This document shows positions 1 through 6,243 of a stretch of DNA of 64,000 nt, in pieces. The position numbers and the translations under genes are program-made. Source of the DNA: Magnetococcales bacterium (GTDB lineage Bacteria > Pseudomonadota > Magnetococcia > Magnetococcales > JADFYX01); the NCBI GenBank assembly GCA_002753565.1, contig PEAM01000009.1:62001-126000 (forward strand), in the 5' to 3' direction. Each line of letters starts with the position of its first letter. Position 1 is the stretch's first letter. Under the pieces are notes generated by a model that was not told the DNA's origin, made no database searches, and saw only the letters and a program-made list of their open reading frames with translations.

Positions 1-160
1 CCCCCGAAAGATGGCTGCTTAACGTCTGGGCAAGGTGTTGCCGACCCTGTTCGGTTTGCAGTAAACCAAACAGGGTTCCCGTCAACACAACCAGCAGCCA
101 AACCCCATGGAACAGCCAGACAAGAGGCCGCCAGAGAAAGTGTTTCCATTGAATCGTCAT
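1..160 (-). CDS. tamB: TamB, N-terminal end (partial, runs off the window)
   Basis: The minus strand has an ATG at 160 followed by an open frame to the window edge. It encodes a short basic start, a hydrophobic anchor rich in Leu and Val (about residues 13-32), then the sequence LLQTEQGRQHLAQTLSSHLS. An N-terminal membrane anchor followed by a TEQGR-type motif is typical of TamB/YtfN, the inner-membrane-anchored periplasmic partner of TamA that bridges to the outer membrane. The start lies 3 bases past the tamA stop, so the two are almost certainly cotranscribed. Only 53 residues of a protein normally over 1,000 residues long are present. The position directly after tamA supports the name as much as the sequence does. 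Confidence 0.8.
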   Translation of the reverse strand, partial: MTIQWKHFLWRPLVWLFHGVWLLVVLTGTLFGLLQTEQGRQHLAQTLSSHLSG

Positions 161-163
161 CGT

Positions 164-2047
164 CTAAAAAGCCTGACCAATACTAAGAAGAACCTGCACG
201 GCATCATCGACACCGTCCCGTCTGTTCAAAGGAACCCCTACATCCAGCCGCAAAGGCCCCAAGGGGGTGCCATAACGAAGACCGACACCAGCACTGACAA
301 AAAGAGCGTCGCCATTCAGGTTGGGTACTCTCTCTTTAAAGGCACCGCCAGCATCGACAAAAAAGACTGACTGAATCTGTTCGGTCAGGTCAAGGCGGAC
401 CTCCCCGGCCATCTCCAGAGTGGAGAGGCCACCCGCAGGATGTCGATCTTCATCCAGGGGGCTGGCCAGTTGATAGCCATAGCCACGAATGGAGCCACCA
501 CCACCAGAAAAAAACCGTTCATCCGGCAAAACCCTTTCCAGAGCCGGACCGGCAATGATCCCTGCCCCAAAACGTCCCGCCAACACCATGCGGGGGGATT
601 GTGTCAGTAAATGGTAGCCGGTCAACTGGCCGTGCATTTTAACAAAAGAGGCACTCTCACCAAAAAGAACCAGGGTTGGGTCGGCCTGAAGGTTTGCCCG
701 CCACCCCTGGGAGGGGTTGAACAGGTCGTCGCTGCGATCTGTCAGCCAACGGATGGGGGTGGAAAAGAGCCCTTCAAAATCGTGGTCATTCGTGCCACGA
801 TCCTGAAGATAGACCGATCGAAAACGCCCCCCCACAGAGAGGGTACCGCCCGATGGCAGCACTCTTCCCAAGGAAACCCCCCAAGTTGTCGATGCCTTTT
901 CGTAGGCGGGGGCGTGTTCCAGGTCCAGGCCGGACTCCAAGGAGAGGGTTTGATTGGGCAGGAGAAAATGGGGTTTGGTCAACACCGCCAAAGCGTGGGC
1001 ATCGGTGGTGGAGATCGATCCAGTCAGCGCCAGCTTTTCAGCGCGTCCCAGAATGTTCCGATGCTCCCATCCTGCGGTAAAACGGGGGCCTCGGTCGGTG
1101 TGATAGGCAACACCAGCCTTGATGGTCCGGCTTAAACTCTCCGTTACAACAACCTCTACAGGCCAGAGCCCGTCTGCCGTTTCCGAAGAGGCCAGAGCCA
1201 GACGTACCGTCGAAAAAAGGCCCGTATCCAATAGCTGGCGCTGAGCGGTTTGGAGTAATTCCGGCTTGTACAGATCTCCCGGTTGCCAAGGTATTCGCTC
1301 CAGGGCAAAAGCCCGGTCGGTCTCCACCAATCCGGTAACTGTCGAGTGTCCCAGTTTAACCAAGGGGCCAGGTTCTACGGTCAGGGTTAGGTCGAGGCTG
1401 CGGCGCTGATGGATCACCACAGCGTCCCGGCCTGTTAGGGCAGCAAAAGCCCTGCCTTGCTCTTTCAGGCGAGAGAGTACTCTTTTTTCTATATCCAAAA
1501 CCACCGCTGTCTGGGCTGGGCTGCCGGTTGTCCAGCCCAGGCCATCCGGGGAAGGGAGGGGAAGTTCGGCATCAGAATCGTTGACTGTTTGAATGTCAAT
1601 CCGTCCCAACTGGTACATCGGTCCGGTCTCAATACGAAACAAAACCGAACGCTGGCCATTTTTCTCCTGGGTTCTGCCATCAACCCGGCTGGCATAGTAC
1701 CCCTGAGAGCGCAACGCTTCCAAAAAGGTTTTTCGGTCGCTATCAACCCGGTTTTCTAATGTGAGTAAACTTAAAGGGGGGTTGTTGCGGCGATCGATGG
1801 TGACAGAGTTGCTCTCCAACAACGTCAGAAGGTCTTTATCCTGAATCCCTTCAATCTGGACATCGTAGGCGTAGCTTTTATCCCTGTTACCCTCCCCCAG
1901 GGCCAAACCCACTCTCCCCATCACCACGAGAACCACCATTAGCACCATCAACGGGATGGCACTTGCCCAGCCTGTTCGGATAGGCCTGCAACCATTTTGA
2001 AACAAAACAAAGCCCTCCTTATCAAGGGGGCGAGGGAGAAATAACAC
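164..2047 (-). CDS. tamA: TamA-like Omp85-family outer membrane protein
   Basis: A 627-residue protein of the Omp85 (BamA/TamA) superfamily. A hydrophobic segment near residues 30-52 is a signal peptide. POTRA-like periplasmic modules follow (about 60-320), and a 16-strand barrel domain fills the C-terminal half. The barrel contains the surface-antigen motif FFSGGGGSIRGYGYQ, whose RGY core sits in the lid loop of Omp85 proteins, and the protein ends in a terminal beta-signal with a final Phe. TamA with TamB assists insertion of some outer membrane proteins. A start at Met34 (about 1948) would give a cleaner signal peptide than the first Met. The tamB start follows at once, which separates this gene from bamA, whose usual neighbours are rseP, skp and lpxD. 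Confidence 0.85.
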   Translation of the reverse strand: MLFLPRPLDKEGFVLFQNGCRPIRTGWASAIPLMVLMVVLVVMGRVGLALGEGNRDKSYAYDVQIEGIQDKDLLTLLESNSVTIDRRNNPPLSLLTLENRVDSDRKTFLEALRSQGYYASRVDGRTQEKNGQRSVLFRIETGPMYQLGRIDIQTVNDSDAELPLPSPDGLGWTTGSPAQTAVVLDIEKRVLSRLKEQGRAFAALTGRDAVVIHQRRSLDLTLTVEPGPLVKLGHSTVTGLVETDRAFALERIPWQPGDLYKPELLQTAQRQLLDTGLFSTVRLALASSETADGLWPVEVVVTESLSRTIKAGVAYHTDRGPRFTAGWEHRNILGRAEKLALTGSISTTDAHALAVLTKPHFLLPNQTLSLESGLDLEHAPAYEKASTTWGVSLGRVLPSGGTLSVGGRFRSVYLQDRGTNDHDFEGLFSTPIRWLTDRSDDLFNPSQGWRANLQADPTLVLFGESASFVKMHGQLTGYHLLTQSPRMVLAGRFGAGIIAGPALERVLPDERFFSGGGGSIRGYGYQLASPLDEDRHPAGGLSTLEMAGEVRLDLTEQIQSVFFVDAGGAFKERVPNLNGDALFVSAGVGLRYGTPLGPLRLDVGVPLNRRDGVDDAVQVLLSIGQAF

Positions 2048-2290
2048 TCTTTTTCCCCCGCCATCCTATACCCTTCACACCTCCCCTTACTTTGCCTGAA
2101 CAATGGGCCTGTGACCAGTTTCCATGTGGGGTATCGTTTAGGATGATCTGGATGGAAGCAGAGGGCGAGACTAAAAGCCGATTGACAAAAGTCGTGTGTT
2201 GGATGTCTATGTCAAGCTGGATCAGGTGGCCGCAAAAAATGCAGCCAAGAAACGTGCGAAAAGTAAATAATAATTTGCCTTTTAAATCAA
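2048..2290. other. Intergenic stretch with a possible gene remnant
   Basis: This 243-base gap separates tamA from the toxin-antitoxin remnant. I see no complete gene. A short plus-strand frame ending in a TAA near 2270 encodes a coding-like tail (VYVKLDQVAAKNAAKKRAKS), which could be the C-terminus of a lost gene. I do not recognise the family. The tamA promoter should also lie here, reading leftward. Confidence 0.3.
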
Positions 2291-2611
2291 CTATGTCAGT
2301 GCTGCCAGTCTATCCACTGTATCGGGAAATTTACGAATCATGAGTATTAAGGCAGCTGCTTGAGAGTTTGGGTTAGAGCGTCCCTGTTCCCAATTTTCCA
2401 GAGTTCTTGGTGAGACTCTTAGCCAGCGTGCAAAAACGCCCCTCGATAGGTTGAGGGACTCTCTGGTATCCAAAATGGTTTGAGCGTCGATTCGCAATGG
2501 CGGTTGTTCTTGAAGATGAGTTGTCTTCAGGGTTACTTTTCCTGAATCGAACTGTTGAGCCTCTTCAATTGATTGGCTCAGTTCATCAAAAAGGTTTCGT
2601 TTATTGCCCAT
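2291..2611 (-). CDS. XRE/HigA-type antitoxin (NadS-like)
   Basis: A 106-residue DNA-binding protein with a helix-turn-helix at about residues 45-85, including the segment ESLNLSRGVFARWLRVSPRT followed by LENWEQGRSNPN. That WEQGR motif is characteristic of HigA/NadS antitoxins paired with RelE/HigB2-type toxins, with the toxin gene upstream. Here the upstream toxin gene is truncated and its stop codon overlaps this start (ATGGGCAATAA). The antitoxin itself looks full length and in frame, so it may survive as an orphan repressor or as immunity against related toxins. An inverted repeat upstream of the pair is the likely operator. Confidence 0.8.
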   Translation of the reverse strand: MGNKRNLFDELSQSIEEAQQFDSGKVTLKTTHLQEQPPLRIDAQTILDTRESLNLSRGVFARWLRVSPRTLENWEQGRSNPNSQAAALILMIRKFPDTVDRLAALT

Positions 2612-2801
2612 GATTCCTTGTTCCGCCTCGGTTACCTTTTCCAGAGCCTTTCCAGTGTATTTTTCTTAATCCGCTGGTGCCGGAAATAACATCTCCGGCT
2701 GTTGGGTTAGCTTGGAGATATCTCTGAAATTCACTGAACTCCTTATCATTGAGATAATTGTTAAGTAGCTTCGTGAATAGAGTTGATTCAATAAATATCA
2801 T
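2601..2801 (-). pseudogene. Truncated RelE/HigB2-family toxin
   Basis: The N-terminal half of a PF06296-type RelE/HigB toxin. It starts MIFIESTLFTKLLNNYL and runs through the family motif GDVISGTSGLRKIHWKGSGK to GNRGGTR, then stops four residues later inside the antitoxin start. Family members normally continue for about 40-45 more residues containing the YYW strand and the C-terminal helix, which carry much of the active site. The abrupt join of GGTR to the antitoxin start region looks like an in-frame deletion, not a frameshift. The frame extends upstream to a GTG at 2810, but that lies inside the operator, so ATG 2801 is the better start. The product is presumably inactive. Confidence 0.75.
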
Positions 2802-2808
2802 AAAACAC

Positions 2809-2830
2809 ACTATACGCTGTTTGCGTATAG
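2809..2830 (-). promoter_or_regulatory. Promoter -10 and palindromic operator of the first TA pair
   Basis: A perfect 8-base inverted repeat (CTATACGC, 5-base spacer, GCGTATAG) spans 2810-2830. On the minus strand its distal arm overlaps a good -10 box, TATAGT (2809-2814), placed 8 bases before the toxin ATG. Type II antitoxins bind such palindromes over their own promoters, so this is the expected autoregulatory operator. The -35 region (TTCATT, 17-base spacing) is poor. Confidence 0.6.
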
Positions 2831-2910
2831 AAATGAAGCAGAATCAACAATAGGCAAAAAAGCAATCAGTAAAGAGTACAGAAACCAAAAGGAAAAAAGA
2901 CATAATGGGG

Positions 2911-2994
2911 CAGAAAGACAGAATTAGAAATCTGTAAGTCATTGAAAAATGGCGTCCCCAGGGGGAGTCGAACCCCGTTACCGGCGTGAGAGGC
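2911..2994. repeat. Direct repeat, copy A, containing the 3' half of tRNA-Glu
   Basis: These 84 bases repeat the segment at 4486-4571 with a few mismatches and two single-base gaps. The repeat covers the last 45 bases of the tRNA-Glu gene (through the anticodon arm) plus about 39 bases downstream of the tRNA. A duplicated tRNA 3' end about 1.5 kb from the intact tRNA is the classic trace of site-specific integration by a tyrosine recombinase. No integrase gene is left between the copies. Confidence 0.75.
2950..2994 (-). pseudogene. tRNA-Glu 3' remnant
   Basis: The minus strand carries the CCA end, the 3' acceptor strand, the T arm and the anticodon-loop side of tRNA-Glu. It lacks the 5' acceptor strand, the D arm and the rest. 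One base is missing from the T arm compared with the intact gene. It cannot fold as a tRNA and is best read as one side of an old attachment-site duplication. Confidence 0.75.
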
Positions 2995-3159
2995 TAACTT
3001 CTGGTTAAGAATAGTAGGAAAATTCTGTCTCTTGCTTTTGAGTATTCTGTGAACAATCCAGTAAATATCGAGTGTGAAAAGCTGCATACTGATTTTTCAG
3101 AATAGCCCACCCTCTGTTTTTCTCCTAACACCTCATGAATTCAATTTTCCACAATATGA

Positions 3160-3187
3160 TTGACAGATGCACCAAAATAGGTACACT
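3160..3187 (+). promoter_or_regulatory. Sigma70-type promoter of the second TA pair
   Basis: TTGACA (3160-3165) is followed after 16 bases by TACACT (3182-3187). Transcription would begin near 3194, so the ATG at 3167 cannot be used. Translation must start at 3194 or, more likely, 3203 with almost no leader. Confidence 0.6.
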
Positions 3188-3202
3188 CTTAAAATGGAAA
3201 CT

Positions 3203-3541
3203 ATGAAATTGAGAGTGGCTTTCTTCAAAACTGAATCTGGTTCAGAACCTGTTAGGGATTGGTTGAAAAAACTGGATCAGTCAGAGAAAAAAGCCATTAG
3301 TGAAGATATCAAAACCGTTCAATTCGGCTGGCCTCTGGGTATGCCGGTTGTACGCAAGATGGAACCGGGCCTCTGGGAAGTCCGTATTCAACTAGAAGGG
3401 CGAATAGCCCGGATACTCTTCACCGTAGAAGAGGAGAAAATGGTTCTCCTTCACGGTTTCATAAAGAAAACCCAGAAGACACCACCACAAGAGTTAAAAC
3501 TGGCTAAACAGCGAATGTCCACATTGAGGAGAAGAAAATGA
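3203..3541 (+). CDS. RelE-superfamily toxin, phage Gp49-like
   Basis: A small basic protein (112 residues from ATG 3203) of the Gp49/HigB-like branch of the RelE/ParE superfamily (PF05973). Typical features are the opening beta strand, the segment SEPVRDWLKKL, then the core GLWEVRIQLEGRIARILFTV and a C-terminal KTPPQELKLAKQR helix. Such toxins cleave mRNA on the ribosome or act on related targets. The downstream antitoxin gene overlaps it by 4 bases (ATGA), giving translational coupling and the toxin-first order of this class. The pair lies between the two tRNA-Glu-derived repeats, so it probably arrived with an integrated element. It appears intact. Confidence 0.8.
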   Translation: MKLRVAFFKTESGSEPVRDWLKKLDQSEKKAISEDIKTVQFGWPLGMPVVRKMEPGLWEVRIQLEGRIARILFTVEEEKMVLLHGFIKKTQKTPPQELKLAKQRMSTLRRRK

Positions 3542-3828
3542 ACAACCCTCACATTGGTAGCGATTTTGATGATTTTCTGGAAGAGGAGGGCATTCTGGGT
3601 GATGTGGAATCCGTAGCAATCAAACGGGTGATCGCCTTCCAGGTTGAACAGATGATGAAAGAGAAACAACTTTCCAAGGCTGAAATGGCAAGACGTATGA
3701 AAACCAGCCGTTCCTCGGTTGATAGGCTTCTAGACCCTGAGAATAGGTCTATTACCCTTCAGACTATGGAAGGGGCTGCAATGGCTATGGGCGCACGTCT
3801 TAAGATTGAGTTGGTTCCTGCTTCTTGA
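3538..3828 (+). CDS. XRE-family antitoxin of the Gp49-type toxin
   Basis: A 96-residue helix-turn-helix protein. The acidic N-terminus (GSDFDDFLEEEGIL) probably contacts the toxin, and the C-terminal HTH covers about residues 45-85 (KEKQLSKAEMARRMKTSRSS followed by VDRLLDP). This is the usual antitoxin type beside Gp49-like toxins. Its start overlaps the toxin stop by 4 bases. It should neutralise the toxin and repress the promoter at 3160-3187. Confidence 0.8.
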   Translation: MNNPHIGSDFDDFLEEEGILGDVESVAIKRVIAFQVEQMMKEKQLSKAEMARRMKTSRSSVDRLLDPENRSITLQTMEGAAMAMGARLKIELVPAS

Positions 3829-3936
3829 TTAAGAAAATGGGGGAGTATTTCCTAAACTCTAGAGAGAGTGTCAATCAGCATTGAAAGTTGACCCCCTGTC
3901 GGCGTCGAATTTTGACCCCCGAAAGGTGCAGAAAAA

Positions 3937-4107
3937 CTACCCTCTTTGTTTCATCCTCCAGCTCTCATTACCTGTTTCTATGATGTCGCAATGATGTGTA
4001 AGTCGATCCAGTAAAGCAGTGGTCATTTTGGCATCTCCAAATACCTTGGACCATTCACCGAAAGTCAGATTGGTGGTCACAATAAGAGAGGTTTGCTCAT
4101 AAAGGCG
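3937..4107 (-). pseudogene. istB: IstB C-terminal fragment (IS21 ATPase helper)
   Basis: The minus-strand frame ending at TAG 3937-3939 reads [20 protein letters not shown], then [20 protein letters not shown] and a final WRMKQRG. This is the well conserved last quarter of IstB. The Walker motifs and the start are missing. Confidence 0.85.
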
Positions 4108-4109
4108 GC

Positions 4110-4289
4110 TGGACCCAGCTGTGGCCGAGGCTGGACCTTGCGCTTATACGTAAAGGCTTCTACCCCCTCTCGAATCGCTTTACGTACCGTGTTTTTTGAT
4201 AGGCCTCGTTCCCGACTGATCTCCTTGATCTTCTTGCCGTGAATCTTATGGTCTCGGCGGATTTTTACTGTCGTTTCCAATGTCATCAT
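4110..4289 (-). pseudogene. istA: IstA N-terminal fragment (IS21 transposase)
   Basis: From ATG 4289 the frame reads MMTLETTVKIRRDHKIHGKK and continues through ISRERGLSKNTVRKAIREG to the sequence QPRPQLGP, then meets the istB fragment out of frame. This is the helix-turn-helix N-terminus of an IS21 transposase, cut off before the DDE catalytic domain. Confidence 0.8.
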
Positions 4290-4485
4290 CCCCTGTTTTC
4301 CCCATGTCAAAATGAGCCATGGGTGGTGAGTATACAGAGGGGTCAATATTCGAAGCCGTTTTGCCTCTCTAGGGGGTCATTATTGAATGCCGATTCACAC
4401 TCTGAGAAAAGCGAGAATTAACAAGCTGTCGAAGCATCAGTACTGGAAAGAAAAATGAAACGGGGAAAAAAAAGACAGAAAGCGA

Positions 4486-4571
4486 CAGAAAGACAGAATA
4501 GGAAATCTGTAAGTACTTGAAAAAATGGCGTCCCCAGGGGGAGTCGAACCCCCGTTACCGGCGTGAGAGGC
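4486..4571. repeat. Direct repeat, copy B, at the intact tRNA-Glu
   Basis: This is the partner of the repeat at 2911-2994. It holds the downstream flank and 3' half of the intact tRNA-Glu. The 1.5 kb between the copies carries the second TA pair and the IS21 remnant. Confidence 0.75.
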
Positions 4572-4601
4572 CAGCGTCCTAGGCCACTAGACGATGGGGA
4601 C
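4526..4601 (-). tRNA. tRNA-Glu (anticodon CTC)
   Basis: A 76-base gene that starts GTCCCCATCGTCTAG on the minus strand and ends with encoded CCA. The anticodon loop is CTCTCAC, giving anticodon CTC, which reads GAG. The acceptor stem (GTCCCCA/TGGGGAC), the T arm (GGGGGTTCGACTCCCCC) and the anticodon stem (CTGGC/GCCGG) all pair. The discriminator base is G. Its 3' half is duplicated at 2950-2994, so the gene has served as an integration site. Confidence 0.95.
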
Positions 4602-4681
4602 TTCTTGAAGAGGTGTATTTATTACCTTTAAACAGGCCGTAAAGCAAGTGATAAAAAGGCGCTACGGCCTGTTTTTGGAAA

Positions 4682-5074
4682 TTAGACCGGTTTGATGGCG
4701 AAAACGGAGGGGCGGCGGCGTTTTCCTGCTTTTTCCAGTTCGGCCAAGTACTCCTTCCAGTAGACCTCTTGATGAGAGCCGAGATCATAGAGGGTTTCCC
4801 AGGAGAACAGGCCGGAGTCGTGGCCGTCACTGAAGATGATCTTGATGGCGTAGTGGCCTGTGGGGACAAGAGATCGGATAGTGACGTTTTGTTGGCCATC
4901 TATGAGTTTTGCCTGATCTGGTGTATGGCCTTTGCAGTCGGCACATGGGCACATGACCCGAAGATACTCCATGGAGTAGTCAAACACCTCTGAAGTGTCC
5001 CAACTGATTCGAAGAAGCTTCTCTTGGGTGATTTGCCGAATTTCGGTTGGGATATGTTTGCTTCCGTAAGACAT
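4682..5074 (-). CDS. DUF971-domain protein
   Basis: A 130-residue cytoplasmic protein that is almost entirely a DUF971 domain (related to the N-terminal domain of gamma-butyrobetaine hydroxylase). The family pattern is clear: an N-terminal PTEIRQI strand, the segment YLRVMCPCADCKGH, then the block GHYAIKIIFSDGHDSGLFSW followed by ETLYDLG. In this protein the CPCADC cysteines could bind a metal or Fe-S cluster. DUF971 proteins are often found fused to or beside Mrp/ApbC ATPases, which suggests an Fe-S role, but none is proven here. A good Shine-Dalgarno (AGGAG) precedes the ATG. nagZ lies 28 bases upstream on the same strand, so the two may form an operon. Confidence 0.8.
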   Translation of the reverse strand: MSYGSKHIPTEIRQITQEKLLRISWDTSEVFDYSMEYLRVMCPCADCKGHTPDQAKLIDGQQNVTIRSLVPTGHYAIKIIFSDGHDSGLFSWETLYDLGSHQEVYWKEYLAELEKAGKRRRPSVFAIKPV

Positions 5075-5102
5075 GTTTGGCTCCTGTGCAAAAGGGTGAG
5101 AT

Positions 5103-6191
5103 CTACTGTTGTGTGGGGTCAGTTTGGGTTTTTTTATCTGCTATTTTTTCTAACTGTTGTTTGGCCTTTCCATATTTTGTGCCATCCAGGGAATGCGTGG
5201 CAATCTTCTGGTATGGCGTCAAAAGTGATTCGATACGCTCCATCGAGTCAAGCTGTTCTTTAGGATCTCTCTCAGAAACGGCTTGGATGGCTCCATTGAC
5301 TGCATTTTGGTTGTCGGTCAAGTTGCCCGTGCAGCATAACACCAAGTCACACCCTGCTAAAAGAGCCCGATAGACCCGATCAGCCGTGGAGCCTGTCAAT
5401 GCGCCCATTTCGACGGCATCGGAGACAACCAACCCTTTATAGTTCCACTGTTCTCTCAGTAGTTTTTTTAAGACAGCTGCCGACCAGGTGGCTGGTTGTG
5501 CGGCATCCAACCCTTTGGCAATCAGGTGCGCGGTCATCAAGGCTGGAAGGTCCGGTGCCAGGGTTTTAAAGGGAAGCAGCTCATGCTCCTCCATCTCTTG
5601 CAGGCTTTTTTCGATGGTTGGCAGGGTTTTGTGGGAGTCACATTGGGCGGCACCGTGACCAGGGAAATGTTTGCCGACAGCCATGATTCCAGAGGCTTTT
5701 AATCCTGCTATCCAGGCAGAAGCCAGCTGGATGACCTCATCGGGAGTGGAGCCAAAGGCCCGATTACCGATGACCGGGTCGGCCCTGTTTTGTTGAATAT
5801 CCAAAACCGGCGCGCAATTAACGCCAATCCCGATGGAAGCCAGCTCTTGTCCACAAACCCATCCACCCAATTGAGCCATCTCCAGCCCGGCCTCGGCTGA
5901 TTGCCTGAACAGTTGGGTATATTGATACGGGCTTGGAAAACGGGTAAAGGGGTCTCTCAGCCGTTGAACCCGCCCCCCCTCTTGGTCGATCCAGAGGGTA
6001 GGAGGGGGGGTGATGGTCTCTTGCAGCTCTTGAATGAGAGCTTTTACCTGGGATAAATCTTGAATATTACGACCAAACAGAATAATCCCCGCCGGGTTGA
6101 TCTGACCAAGCCACGCTTTCTCTTCGGGGGTTAACCGAAATGAGGAGATCCCTAAGACCAGATGACGTGAAGGTTGTTGTTGTGCTGTCAT
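5103..6191 (-). CDS. nagZ: Beta-N-acetylhexosaminidase NagZ
   Basis: A 362-residue glycoside hydrolase family 3 enzyme, the usual size for the cytosolic single-domain NagZ. It removes GlcNAc from 1,6-anhydro-muropeptides during cell wall recycling. Visible family motifs are IDQEGGRVQRL (68-79), the GlcNAc-binding KHFPGHG (174-180), the mobile-loop Asp/His pair DSH (185-187) that acts as acid/base, and the nucleophile Asp258 in VVSDAVEMGAL. There is no signal peptide, consistent with a cytoplasmic location. It sits directly upstream of the DUF971 gene. Confidence 0.93.
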   Translation of the reverse strand: MTAQQQPSRHLVLGISSFRLTPEEKAWLGQINPAGIILFGRNIQDLSQVKALIQELQETITPPPTLWIDQEGGRVQRLRDPFTRFPSPYQYTQLFRQSAEAGLEMAQLGGWVCGQELASIGIGVNCAPVLDIQQNRADPVIGNRAFGSTPDEVIQLASAWIAGLKASGIMAVGKHFPGHGAAQCDSHKTLPTIEKSLQEMEEHELLPFKTLAPDLPALMTAHLIAKGLDAAQPATWSAAVLKKLLREQWNYKGLVVSDAVEMGALTGSTADRVYRALLAGCDLVLCCTGNLTDNQNAVNGAIQAVSERDPKEQLDSMERIESLLTPYQKIATHSLDGTKYGKAKQQLEKIADKKTQTDPTQQ

Positions 6192-6243
6192 GATTTACAC
6201 CGCTTGAGTGGGCTTGGTACGGCAGTTTTATTGTCATGTTTTT

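Larger units (their letters stand above)
3869..4399 (-). mobile_element. IS21-family element with internal deletion
   Basis: Both ends survive: TGTCAATCAGCATTGAA at 3869 and, on the other strand, TGTGAATCGGCATTCAA ending at 4399. Each is followed inside by TTGACCCC-type repeats, as in IS21-family multiple terminal repeats. Between them lie only the N-terminal part of IstA and the C-terminal part of IstB, joined by a deletion of roughly 2 kb. The element is about 530 bases long and cannot transpose alone, but it could be mobilised by a related IS21 element. I could not identify a target-site duplication. Confidence 0.8.

Noticed and set aside
2092-2343. 83-residue plus-strand frame after tamA
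   Set aside because: No ribosome site, no family resemblance, and it runs into the 3' end of the antitoxin gene on the other strand.
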